NCBI RefSeq assembly: GCF_030817495.1
Contig: NZ_JAUSZK010000001.1
Span: forward strand, 2,211,001-2,275,000
Source: Streptomyces sp. V3I7
Lineage (GTDB): Bacteria; Actinomycetota; Actinomycetes; Streptomycetales; Streptomycetaceae
DNA: 64,000 nucleotides
Reading direction: 5' to 3'
The first letter of the stretch is position 1. Each line of letters opens with the position of its first letter. Position numbers and translations under genes: made by a program. This document shows, piece by piece, positions 1 through 7,294 of the stretch. Below the pieces are notes generated by a model. It was given only the letters and a program-made list of their open reading frames with translations, was not told where the DNA came from and made no database searches.

Positions 1-138
1 CTGTCCGGCGTCCGCACGGTGCTGGCGCTGGACGCGGCGATCGTGCTCGCGGCGGCGGTCCTGGTCGGCCTGGGGCTGCGGAGCCGGCGCCAGGCCGCCT
101 CAGGGGCGGTCGAGCCGGAGGCGCTCGGCGCGCGGTAG
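1..138 (+). CDS. C-terminal end of a probable membrane transporter (partial)
   Basis: Frame 1 is open from the first base of the window to a TAG at 136-138, giving the last 45 residues of a protein whose start lies outside. Residues about 8-26 form one hydrophobic Ala/Leu/Val stretch, followed by a basic turn (RSRR) and a short polar tail. This is the usual look of the last membrane span and cytoplasmic tail of an MFS-type efflux protein, but too little is present to name a family. The tail overlaps the convergent gene on the other strand by 39 bases (100-138). Function is inferred from the single span only. Confidence 0.5.
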   Translation: MSGVRTVLALDAAIVLAAAVLVGLGLRSRRQAASGAVEPEALGAR

Positions 139-459
139 CCCGGCGACGACCAGGTCGTACGAGTCCTCGACGAGCTCCCGGACCAGCCGGTCCGGGAGCT
201 CGTCGCCGACGGTGACGGTGTTCCAGTGCCGCTTGTTCATGTGGTACCCGGGGAGGATCAGGCCCGGGTACTCGCCGCGCAGCCGGACCGCCTCGTCCGG
301 GTCACACTTGAGGTTGATCCTCAGGGGGCGCGCGCCGAGGTCGGTCAGCGCGAAGAGCTTGCCCAGGACCTTGAAGACCGAGGTCTCCGGGTTGAACGGG
401 AAGTCCTCCACGGCCGCGTTGAACGACAGGCAGAACGCGCGCAGTTCCTGAGGTCTCAC
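100..459 (-). CDS. MmcQ/YjbR (DUF419) family protein
   Basis: A 119-residue protein that covers the whole YjbR/MmcQ fold. Visible signatures are TSVFKVLGKLFAL in the first third, the hydrophobic INLKCDPDEA strand, and the MNKRHWNTV block followed by LVEDSYDLV near the C-terminus. The family has a double-wing fold resembling CyaY. DNA binding has been proposed but its cellular role is not established. The GTG start overlaps the stop of the upstream CBS-domain membrane protein gene by four bases (456-459), so the two are probably translationally coupled. The 3' end overlaps the convergent transporter gene. Confidence 0.85.
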   Translation of the reverse strand: MRPQELRAFCLSFNAAVEDFPFNPETSVFKVLGKLFALTDLGARPLRINLKCDPDEAVRLRGEYPGLILPGYHMNKRHWNTVTVGDELPDRLVRELVEDSYDLVVAGLPRAERLRLDRP

Positions 460-1808
460 GCGGGCCTCGTCTCCTGCTCATCGCGGGCGCGGGCCTCCGC
501 CCGCTCGGGCGAGCCCGGGAGGGAGGGCCGGTCCGCCTCGCCCGCCGGCTCCACCAGCACGGTCACGATCTTGTTCCGGCGGCCGGCCGCGGCCTCGGCG
601 GTGAGCCGCAGCTCGCGTCCGTCGGGGAGTTCCACGGCCGAGGAGGCACCGGCGATCGGCACCCGGCCGAGGGCCTTGGCGAGCAGGCCGCCGACGGTCT
701 CGACGTCCTCGTCGTCGTAGCTCTCCAGGCCGTACAGCTCGCCGAGGTCGGTGATGTCGAGGCGGGCGGTGACCCGGTAGCGGTCGTCGCCGAGCTCCTC
801 CACGGGCGGCAGCTCACGGTCGTACTCGTCGGTGATCTCGCCGACGATCTCCTCGAGGATGTCCTCGATGGTGACGATGCCGGCCGTGCCGCCGTACTCG
901 TCGATGACGACGGCGACGTGGTTGCGCTCCTTCTGCATCTCGCGCAGCAGGTCGCCGGCGTTCTTGGTGTCGGGCACGAAGACGGCGGGGCGCATGGCCG
1001 TGGACACCAGGTCGTTCTCGGCGTCGCGGCTGATGTGCGTCTTGCGGACCAGGTCCTTGAGATACACGATGCCGACGATGTCGTCCTCGCTCTCGCCGGT
1101 GACCGGGATGCGCGAGAAGCCGGAGCGCAGGGCGAGGGTGAGCGCCTGGCGGATGGTCTTGTACCGCTCGATGACGATCAGGTCGGTGCGGGGGACCATG
1201 ACCTCGCGTACGAGGGTGTCGCCGAGCTCGAAGACCGAGTGGACCATGCGGCGCTCGTCGTCCTCGATCAGCGACTCCTTCTCCGCCAGGTCGACCATCG
1301 CACGCAGCTCGGCCTCGGAGGCGAACGGACCGCGACGGAAGCCCTTGCCGGGAGTCAGCGCGTTGCCGATGAGGATGAGCAGCGACGGGACCGGACCCAT
1401 GACGCGGGCGAGCGGCAGCAGCGCGTAGGCGGCCGCCGTCGCCGTGTTCAGCGGGTGCTGGCGGCCGATGGTGCGCGGGGAGACGCCGACGGCGACGTAC
1501 GACACCAGGACCATGACGCCGATGGCGGCGAGCAGCGCCTGCGCGGTGCCGCGGATCTCCTGGAGGCACGCGTACGTGACCAGGGCCGCGGCGGCCATCT
1601 CACAGGCGACGCGGACCAGCAGGGCCACGTTGAGGTAGCGGGTCGGGTCGGCGGCGACCTGGGCGAGCTTGGCGCTGCCGCGCCGCCCGGACTTCACCGC
1701 CTCCTCGGCCCGGAAACTGGACACGCGCGCGATGCCCGCCTCGGCGCAGGCGGCGAGCCATGCGACGACGACGAGGGCGACCGCGCCGACGACGATCTGC
1801 GGACTCAT
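456..1808 (-). CDS. CNNM/CorC (hemolysin C) family membrane protein with CBS pair
   Basis: A 450-residue protein with the standard three-part layout. An N-terminal DUF21/CNNM membrane domain (about residues 1-150) contains several hydrophobic spans. A CBS-domain pair follows (about 195-320), recognisable by REVMVPRTDLIVI, GFSRIPVTG and YGGTAGIVTIEDILEEIVG. A C-terminal CorC/HlyC domain (about 330-420) has VTARLDITDL and TVGGLLAKALGRVP. Bacterial relatives are implicated in magnesium or cobalt efflux; the hemolysin name is historical. It starts nine bases after the ybeY stop and overlaps the next gene by ATGA, so it sits in a tight ybeY-CNNM-YjbR operon. Such a gene beside ybeY and phoH is a common bacterial arrangement. 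Confidence 0.92.
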   Translation of the reverse strand: MSPQIVVGAVALVVVAWLAACAEAGIARVSSFRAEEAVKSGRRGSAKLAQVAADPTRYLNVALLVRVACEMAAAALVTYACLQEIRGTAQALLAAIGVMVLVSYVAVGVSPRTIGRQHPLNTATAAAYALLPLARVMGPVPSLLILIGNALTPGKGFRRGPFASEAELRAMVDLAEKESLIEDDERRMVHSVFELGDTLVREVMVPRTDLIVIERYKTIRQALTLALRSGFSRIPVTGESEDDIVGIVYLKDLVRKTHISRDAENDLVSTAMRPAVFVPDTKNAGDLLREMQKERNHVAVVIDEYGGTAGIVTIEDILEEIVGEITDEYDRELPPVEELGDDRYRVTARLDITDLGELYGLESYDDEDVETVGGLLAKALGRVPIAGASSAVELPDGRELRLTAEAAAGRRNKIVTVLVEPAGEADRPSLPGSPERAEARARDEQETRPA

Positions 1809-1817
1809 ACGCCCCTC

Positions 1818-2315
1818 TTACGAGACCGTCGGCGCCGGGGACGGGCCGGTCAGGCCCTTCTCCGCGCGCCAGCCGTCCACGATGGCCGCCTGGAGGCCGA
1901 ACATCTCCGCCTTCTCGTCGGGCTCCTCGTGGTCGTACCCGAGCAGGTGCAGCACGCCGTGGACGGTGAGCAGTTGAAGCTCCTCGTCCATGGAGTGCTG
2001 CGTGGGCGCCTCGGCGCCCTGCCTGGTGGCGACCTCCGGGCACAGCACGATGTCACCGAGGAGTCCCTGCGGGGGCTCCTCCTCGTCCTTCGAGGGCGGC
2101 CGCAGCTCGTCCATCGGGAACGACATGACATCGGTGGGGCCCGGGAGGTCCATCCACTGGATGTGCAGCTGCTCCATGGCGTCGGCGTCCACGACGATCA
2201 CCGAGAGCTCGGAGAGCGGGTGGATGCGCATCCGCGCGAGCGCGTAGCGGGCGATGTCGAGGATCGCCTGCTCGTCGACCTCGGTTCCGGACTCGTTGTT
2301 GACGTCGATCGACAT
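1818..2315 (-). CDS. ybeY: Endoribonuclease YbeY (rRNA maturation factor)
   Basis: A 165-residue metal-dependent single-strand endoribonuclease involved in 16S rRNA 3'-end maturation and ribosome quality control. The UPF0054 signature is intact: [11 protein letters not shown] places the three zinc ligands at His119, His123 and His129. The preceding core has [10 protein letters not shown] and GDIVLCPE. It has a short acidic and Pro-rich insert around residues 74-83. The ATG start lies 12 bases after the phoH stop and the gene is followed after nine bases by the CBS membrane protein gene, giving the classic phoH-ybeY operon. All expected catalytic residues are present. Confidence 0.96.
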   Translation of the reverse strand: MSIDVNNESGTEVDEQAILDIARYALARMRIHPLSELSVIVVDADAMEQLHIQWMDLPGPTDVMSFPMDELRPPSKDEEEPPQGLLGDIVLCPEVATRQGAEAPTQHSMDEELQLLTVHGVLHLLGYDHEEPDEKAEMFGLQAAIVDGWRAEKGLTGPSPAPTVS

Positions 2316-2327
2316 GGTCGTGCTGGT

Positions 2328-3398
2328 CTACTTCCCCTTGTGTCCGGCCTTGCCGCGGCTGTGCCCCTTGGGGGTGCCGTTCTCCGTGCCGTGCCTGCTG
2401 TCGTACTGCTCGTACGCGTCGACGATACGGCCCACGAGCTTGTGCCGGACGACATCCTGCGACGACAGCCGCGAGAAGTGCACGTCGTCGACGCCCTCGA
2501 GGATCTCCTGCACCTGCCGGAGACCGGACTTGTTGCCGTTCGGCAGGTCGACCTGCGTCACGTCACCGGTGATGACGATCTTCGAGTCGAAGCCGAGGCG
2601 GGTGAGGAACATCTTCATCTGCTCGGGGCTGGTGTTCTGGGCCTCGTCCAGGATGATAAAAGCATCATTAAGGGTGCGACCCCGCATATATGCCAGCGGC
2701 GCCACCTCAATGGTCCCCGCCGCCATCAACCGCGGAATGGAATCCGGGTCCAGCATGTCGTGCAGCGCGTCGTAGAGCGGGCGCAGGTACGGGTCGATCT
2801 TCTCGTAGAGCGTGCCGGGCAGGAAGCCGAGGCGCTCTCCGGCCTCGACCGCCGGGCGGGTCAGGATGATCCGGTTGACCTGCTTGGACTGCAGGGCCTG
2901 GACCGCCTTGGCCATGGCCAGGTAGGTCTTGCCGGTACCGGCGGGGCCGATGCCGAAGACGATCGTGTGCTTGTCGATCGCGTCGACGTACCGCTTCTGG
3001 TTGAGCGTCTTGGGGCGGATGGTGCGGCCGCGCGAGGACAGGATGTTCTGGGTGAGCACCTCGGCCGGTGTCTCCTCGGGACCCTCCCCGTTCTCGCTCG
3101 CCTTGAGCATGGCGATCGAGCGTTCCACTGCGTCCTCCGTCATCGGCTGCCCGGTGCGGAGCACCAGCATCATCTCGTCGAACACGCGCTGGATGAGGGC
3201 GACTTCACGAGCGTCGCCGACCGCGCTGATCTCGTTGCCCCGGACGTGGATGTCGGCCGCCGGGAAGGCCTTCTCGATCACGCGCAGGAGGGAGTCGCCG
3301 GAACCCAGCACGGTGACCATGGGGTGCTGGGCAGGGACCGTGAACTGTGCTCTCGCCTGGTCCTGCGCGGCGCTGTGAGCTGTGGGTGTCTGAGTCAT
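2328..3398 (-). CDS. phoH: PhoH family ATPase
   Basis: A 356-residue PhoH-like P-loop ATPase. An N-terminal KH-like region (about residues 25-85, with VRGNEISAVGD) precedes the PhoH ATPase domain. Walker A is GPAGTGKT at 151-158 and Walker B is AFIILDEAQN around residue 235, followed by the sensor-like KIVITGDVTQVDLP. The C-terminus is basic and Gly/Lys-rich. PhoH proteins are associated with RNA metabolism, and linkage to ybeY, twelve bases downstream, supports a role in RNA processing. About 118 bases without a gene lie upstream and probably hold the promoter of the phoH-ybeY operon. A local AT-rich patch at 2655-2695 sits inside the coding region. Confidence 0.94.
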   Translation of the reverse strand: MTQTPTAHSAAQDQARAQFTVPAQHPMVTVLGSGDSLLRVIEKAFPAADIHVRGNEISAVGDAREVALIQRVFDEMMLVLRTGQPMTEDAVERSIAMLKASENGEGPEETPAEVLTQNILSSRGRTIRPKTLNQKRYVDAIDKHTIVFGIGPAGTGKTYLAMAKAVQALQSKQVNRIILTRPAVEAGERLGFLPGTLYEKIDPYLRPLYDALHDMLDPDSIPRLMAAGTIEVAPLAYMRGRTLNDAFIILDEAQNTSPEQMKMFLTRLGFDSKIVITGDVTQVDLPNGNKSGLRQVQEILEGVDDVHFSRLSSQDVVRHKLVGRIVDAYEQYDSRHGTENGTPKGHSRGKAGHKGK

Positions 3399-3515
3399 GG
3401 GCCGGCTCTGTAGGCCTGCGGTTCCTCCTCGTCACGGCCGCACCGCCGAGGGCGGCCTCGCGGTTCCAGGGTACGACGGTGGAGTGACAACGCCGTAAGT
3501 CTTTTCCGCGGTTGT

Positions 3516-4733
3516 TCAGGCCGGTCGCCTGAAGCCGATCGTCGGGACCGCTCTGCGCAGGGGCCAGGGGCTTACCGGATCTCGGGGGATCAGGTCGGCC
3601 AGGAAGGCGTAGCGGCTCAGGGCGGCGGGGTCCTGGGTCTCGACGGACTGGACCTTGCGCCACCAGGCGCCGATCTCGGCCCAGCCGGGGGCGGAGAGGG
3701 AGCCGCCGAACTCCTGGACGGAGAGGGCGGCGGTGAGGCCCGCGAAGGCGAGGCGGTCGGCGAGCGGCCAGCCGGCCAGGCTGCCGGTGACGAAGCCGGC
3801 CACGAACACGTCCCCGGCGCCGGTCGGGTCGAGTGCCTCGACGGCGATGGCGGGCACCTCGGCAGCCTCCCCGGTGCGCCGGTCGACGGCGTACGCGCCC
3901 TCGGCGCCCAGGGTCACCACCGCCACCGGCACGTGCCGGGTCAGGGCGTGCGCGGCCGCGCGCGGGCAGTCGGCGCCGGTGTAGCGCATCGCCTCGGCGG
4001 CGTTCGGGAGGAATGCCTCGCAGTGCGCCAGGTCGGGGAGGGCCGCCAGGTCCCAGGCGCCCGTGTCGTCCCAGCCGACGTCGGCGAAGACCCGGGTGCC
4101 CTCGCTCGCGGCGTGGCCGATCCAGTGGGCGCTCACGCCCGGCGTCAGGGAGGCGACGGCGGCCCGCGCGCGGGGCGGGCAGTCCGGCGCCGGCTCCTCC
4201 GGGGGCGGCTCGTGTCCGTGCGAGACCATCGTGCGCTCGCCCTCGTACGCCATCGAGACGGTGACCGGCGAGTGCCAGCCGGGCACGGTGCGCGAGGGGG
4301 AGAGGTCGATGTTCTCGCCCCGGGCGAGCGCGTCCCAGCAGTAGTCGCCGTAGTGGTCGTCGCCGAAGGCCGCGGCGAGGGAGGTCCGCAGCCCGAGCCG
4401 GGCCAGCGCGGTGGCCATGTTGGCCACGCCGCCGGGGCTGGAGCCCATCCCCCGCGCCCAGGACTCCGTACCGCGCACCGGGGCGCAGTCAAGGCCGGTG
4501 AAGACGATGTCCAGGAAGACGGTGCCGGTCAGGTACACGTCCCAGGGCGGGTCGGCCGCCGTGCGCAGGCCGGCCAGCGGGTCGGTCTCGGACTGACGGT
4601 GCGGCTGCTCCAGGACGTACTCGGGCTGCAGGACGTGGTGTTCCGTTTCCCGTACGTGCTCCGGTTCCCGTACGTGCTCCGGTTCCCGTACGTGCTCCGG
4701 TTCCCCTCCGGCATACGCGTTGGACGCGGTCAC
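3516..4733 (-). CDS. PfkB family carbohydrate kinase with an EPEHVR-repeat N-terminus
   Basis: A 405-residue ribokinase-type sugar or nucleoside kinase. The PfkB signature 2 is DPTGAGDVFVAGFV near residue 300, containing the catalytic Asp of the GAGD motif. Signature 1-type glycines appear in SSPGGVANMATALARLG. The substrate cannot be read from the sequence; linkage to adenosine deaminase makes a nucleoside possible, by context only. The first 50 residues do not belong to the fold: three exact copies of EPEHVR (4651-4704) are followed by a degenerate fourth. The GTG at 4733 is the upstream in-frame start; the repeat makes the true start uncertain, since the fold itself begins near residue 65 (WDVYLTGTVFLDI). 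Confidence 0.9.
   Translation of the reverse strand: MTASNAYAGGEPEHVREPEHVREPEHVRETEHHVLQPEYVLEQPHRQSETDPLAGLRTAADPPWDVYLTGTVFLDIVFTGLDCAPVRGTESWARGMGSSPGGVANMATALARLGLRTSLAAAFGDDHYGDYCWDALARGENIDLSPSRTVPGWHSPVTVSMAYEGERTMVSHGHEPPPEEPAPDCPPRARAAVASLTPGVSAHWIGHAASEGTRVFADVGWDDTGAWDLAALPDLAHCEAFLPNAAEAMRYTGADCPRAAAHALTRHVPVAVVTLGAEGAYAVDRRTGEAAEVPAIAVEALDPTGAGDVFVAGFVTGSLAGWPLADRLAFAGLTAALSVQEFGGSLSAPGWAEIGAWWRKVQSVETQDPAALSRYAFLADLIPRDPVSPWPLRRAVPTIGFRRPA
4651..4704 (-). repeat. Three exact 18-bp coding repeats (EPEHVR x3)
   Basis: Three consecutive identical 18-base units encode EPEHVR three times near the N-terminus of the PfkB kinase, at 4651-4668, 4669-4686 and 4687-4704 on the complementary strand. 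A fourth, diverged unit (ETEHHV) follows. The unit length is a multiple of three, so copy-number change would keep the reading frame. Confidence 0.95.
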
Positions 4734-4814
4734 GGTGCGCTCCCTGACGTCGTGCGGACCCGGCCAGTGTGCACCACGGCAGGAAGCACGGGAGGGACAC
4801 GGGAGGCGACGGGC

Positions 4815-5843
4815 CTAGGAGAACGTGTACGCGTCCACCTCGGCGAGATACCGTGCGCGCCGCTCCTCGTCGTCCTCCAGGAAGGAGGCGAGGAAGGAGT
4901 TGCGGGCCAGCTCGCGCATCTGTTCCTTGGTCAGCCCCAGGCTGTCGTGCACGGCGTGGTAGTTGTCGGCGACGTAGCCGCCGAAGTAGGCCGGGTCGTC
5001 GGAGTTGACGGTGCACAGCAGCCCGGCGTCGAGCATGGCCGGCAGCGGGTGGTCGGCGAGGACGTCGACGGCGCGCAGCCGGACGTTGGACAGCGGGCAC
5101 AGGGTCAGCGGGATGCGTTCGCGCACCAGTCGCTCGACCAGCGCCGGGTCCTCCATGCAGCGCAGCCCGTGGTCGACGCGCTCCACGCCGAGCACGTCGA
5201 GGGCCTCGGTGATGTACTCCGGCGGTCCCTCCTCACCGGCGTGCGCCACCCGGCGCAGACCGAGCGCGGCGGCGGCCTCGTACACCTCGCGGAACTTCAC
5301 CGGCGGGTGGCCGACCTCGGCCGAGTCCAGGCCGACACCGGTGATCCGGTCCAGGTAGGGCCGGGCCAGCTCCAGGGTCTGAAGCGCCGACTCGGCGGTC
5401 TCGTCGCGCAGGAAGCACAGGATCAGCCTGGTGGAGATGGCCGGGCTCTCCTCTCCCCCACTCTCGGCTTCGCTCGAGCGGGGGGACCCCCAGCTGCCCA
5501 ACGCCCGCCACAGCCCCTCCACGACGGTTCCCATCGACACGCCGCGCGCGAGGTGGGCCTGCGGGTCGAAGAAGATCTCCGCGTGCCGCACGCCCTGCTC
5601 GGCGGCGCGGGCGAGGTAGGCGTTCGCGAGGTCCTCGAAGTCCTGCTCGGTGCGCAGGACGGCCATCAGCTCGTAGTACAGGTTCAGGAAGGACTGGAGG
5701 TCCTCGAACTGGTACGCCTTGCGCAGCTCGTCGGTGGTCTCGTACGGCAGCGTGACGCCGTTGCGCTCGGCGAGGCGGAAGGCGAGCTCGGGTTCGAGGG
5801 TGCCTTCGATGTGCAGGTGCAGCTCTGCTTTGGGGAGGGGCAT
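4815..5843 (-). CDS. add: Adenosine deaminase
   Basis: A 342-residue zinc-dependent deaminase converting adenosine to inosine in purine salvage. The N-terminal metal motif is HLHIEG. The catalytic region includes HAGEEGPPEYI, the DHGLRC block, and NSDDPAYFGGY with the paired Asp residues. The ATG at 5843 (MPLPKAELHLHIEG) is chosen because the in-frame extension upstream only mirrors the RNase Z gene. There is an unusual insert around residues 118-136, where the usual short loop is replaced by SWGSPRSSEAESGGEESPA, encoded largely by a palindromic dispersed repeat (5453-5491). The insert keeps frame and lies away from the metal motifs, so the enzyme may still work. It is 20 bases downstream of rnz. 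Confidence 0.93.
   Translation of the reverse strand: MPLPKAELHLHIEGTLEPELAFRLAERNGVTLPYETTDELRKAYQFEDLQSFLNLYYELMAVLRTEQDFEDLANAYLARAAEQGVRHAEIFFDPQAHLARGVSMGTVVEGLWRALGSWGSPRSSEAESGGEESPAISTRLILCFLRDETAESALQTLELARPYLDRITGVGLDSAEVGHPPVKFREVYEAAAALGLRRVAHAGEEGPPEYITEALDVLGVERVDHGLRCMEDPALVERLVRERIPLTLCPLSNVRLRAVDVLADHPLPAMLDAGLLCTVNSDDPAYFGGYVADNYHAVHDSLGLTKEQMRELARNSFLASFLEDDEERRARYLAEVDAYTFS
5453..5491. repeat. 39-bp palindromic dispersed repeat inside add
   Basis: An imperfect palindrome: a C-rich arm CTCCCCCACTCTCGGC, then an apex, then GCTCGAGCGGGGGGACCCCC. It is 13 codons long and inserted in frame in the adenosine deaminase gene. The same core recurs at 7211-7252 and at about 57051-57089, in non-coding repeats. 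Confidence 0.88.
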
Positions 5844-5863
5844 CAAAGCATCGTACGGGCGTT

Positions 5864-6769
5864 TTATGCGCGCTTCGGCACCGGCACTCGCAGCAGGTCG
5901 TGAGCTACCGTCAGCTCCCCCTCGAAACCGGCCGCCCGGGCCTGCCGCCCGAACTCCTCGGGGTCGGAGTAGCGCTGGCTGAAGTGGGTGAGCACCAGGT
6001 GGCGCACCCCGGCGTCGCGCGCCACCGACGCCGCCTGCCCGGCCGTCAGATGGCCGTGCTCGACGGCCAGGTCGATGTCCTCGTCGAGGAAGGTGGACTC
6101 GATGACGAGCATGTCGCAGCCCTCGGCGAGCGCGTACGCCCCCTCGCACAGGCGCGTGTCCATGACGAACGCGAACCGCTGTCCGCGGCGCACCTCGCTG
6201 ACCTCGTCGAGCGTGACGTCCCCGAGCCGTCCCTCGCGCTGGATCCGGCCGACGTCGGGGTCTTTGATGCCGTGCGCGGCGAGCCGTTCGGGCAGCATGC
6301 GACGCCCGTCGGGTTCGACAAGCCGGTAGCCGTAGGAGTCGACGGGGTGGGAGAGCCTGCGGGCCTGAAGGGTGTACGACGCGGTCACCGCGAGGTCGCC
6401 GTCGGCGTCGACCGGGGCCTCGGTGATCCGGGCCGTCTCCCGGTAGGCGGTGGCGTACCGCAACCGGTCGAAGAAGCGCTGCCCGGAGCGCGGATAGTGG
6501 GCGGTGACCTCGTGCGGCACCTTGTCGAGGTTGATCCGCTGGACCACTCCGGGCAGGCCCAGCGCGTGGTCGCCGTGGAAATGGGTGACACAGATCCGGT
6601 TCAGGTCGTGGGCGGCGGCCCCGGCCCGCAGCATCTGGCGCTGCGTGCCCTCCCCCGGGTCGAACAGGATGCCCTCGCCGTCCCAGCGCAGCAGGTAGCC
6701 GTTGTGGTTGCGGTGCCGGGTGGGGACCTGGCTGGCGGTGCCGAGGACCACCAGTTCACGGACGGACAC
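5864..6769 (-). CDS. rnz: Ribonuclease Z (tRNA 3'-processing endonuclease)
   Basis: A 301-residue beta-lactamase-fold nuclease that cuts tRNA precursors after the discriminator base. The zinc motif [10 protein letters not shown] gives His63, His65, Asp67 and His68. Other features are the early strand [12 protein letters not shown], the [11 protein letters not shown] block and the distal [10 protein letters not shown] and [11 protein letters not shown] motifs. This enzyme is needed here because the three tRNA-Ala genes in the window do not encode CCA. It begins with GTG, lies six bases after the HIT gene's stop and 20 bases before add, so HIT-rnz-add appear co-transcribed. Confidence 0.96.
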   Translation of the reverse strand: MSVRELVVLGTASQVPTRHRNHNGYLLRWDGEGILFDPGEGTQRQMLRAGAAAHDLNRICVTHFHGDHALGLPGVVQRINLDKVPHEVTAHYPRSGQRFFDRLRYATAYRETARITEAPVDADGDLAVTASYTLQARRLSHPVDSYGYRLVEPDGRRMLPERLAAHGIKDPDVGRIQREGRLGDVTLDEVSEVRRGQRFAFVMDTRLCEGAYALAEGCDMLVIESTFLDEDIDLAVEHGHLTAGQAASVARDAGVRHLVLTHFSQRYSDPEEFGRQARAAGFEGELTVAHDLLRVPVPKRA

Positions 6770-6775
6770 GGTGAC

Positions 6776-7129
6776 TTATCCCGGGGGCCACTGCAGACCG
6801 CGCCCGCCGAGGACGTGTGCGTGGGCGTGCCAGACGGTCTGTCCGGCGCCGCTGCCGGTGTTGAAGACGACGCGGTAGCTCTCCAGCTTGTCGTCGTCGG
6901 CGACGGCCTGCGTCTCGCGCAGTATGTCGGCGGCGACGTCCGGCCTGGCGGCGGCGAGTTCGGCCGCGTCCCGGTAGTGCACCTTGGGGATCACCAGGAC
7001 GTGGGTGGGCGCCTGGGGATTGATGTCCCGGAAGGCGATCGTCGTCTCCGTCTCCCGGACGATGGTCGCCGGAATCTGCCCCGCGACGATCTTGCAGAAC
7101 AGGCAGTCTTCCTGCGGCTCCCCAGCCAT
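6776..7129 (-). CDS. HIT (histidine triad) family protein
   Basis: A 117-residue HINT-type nucleotide hydrolase. The histidine triad is intact as WHAHAHVLGG, with His101, His103 and His105. The N-terminus has the CLFCKI zinc-type pair (Cys9, Cys12) followed by INPQAPTHVLVIPKVH. HINT proteins hydrolyse phosphoramidates of purine nucleotides such as AMP-amino acid adducts; the physiological substrate is unknown. The start is backed by GGAGGGCAC directly before the ATG. It heads the HIT-rnz-add run. Confidence 0.94.
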   Translation of the reverse strand: MAGEPQEDCLFCKIVAGQIPATIVRETETTIAFRDINPQAPTHVLVIPKVHYRDAAELAAARPDVAADILRETQAVADDDKLESYRVVFNTGSGAGQTVWHAHAHVLGGRGLQWPPG

Positions 7130-7186
7130 GTGCCCTCCGGCGGTTGAGCGGGATCAGGTTTACGGGGGGCATCGTATCGTCGTCGG

Positions 7187-7294
7187 GTGCGGGTGTGCCG
7201 TGGCTGGTCGCTCCCCCAAGCTCTCGACTCGTTCGAGCAGGGAGGTACCCCCATCGCGGCGGAGCCGTATATCGATACAGCCCCGCGCCCCTTC
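7187..7294 (-). repeat. Composite dispersed Streptomyces repeat after the S41 gene
   Basis: Read on the minus strand, it begins within the S41 peptidase stop codon (7293-7295). It runs GAAGGGGCGCGGGGCTGTAT, a short palindrome around ATCGAT, a copy of the 39-bp palindrome (7211-7252, diverged), then CGACCAGCCACGGCACACCC. The two outer blocks match the short element at 20728-20773, which lacks the inner parts. From memory, such GGGGCGCGGGG ... CCAGCCAC sequences are widespread between Streptomyces genes. Strong secondary structure just after a stop suggests a role at transcript ends. Confidence 0.75.

Noticed and set aside
918..3413. An 831-codon frame on the plus strand
   Set aside because: Opposite strand of phoH, ybeY and the CBS protein gene; Arg/Asp/Gly/Val-rich shadow of high third-position GC. 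The same applies to long antisense frames at 12026-15400 and 17558-20998.
5844..6149. Longer start for adenosine deaminase
   Set aside because: Mirror of the RNase Z gene in another frame; the family start MPLPKAELHLHIEG is at 5843.
6991..7292. Extension of the S41 peptidase frame down to 6991
   Set aside because: This part is the complement of the HIT gene region and its residues (GRGEPRRRPGRRG) have shadow composition; it appears only because of the frameshift at 7511-7520.
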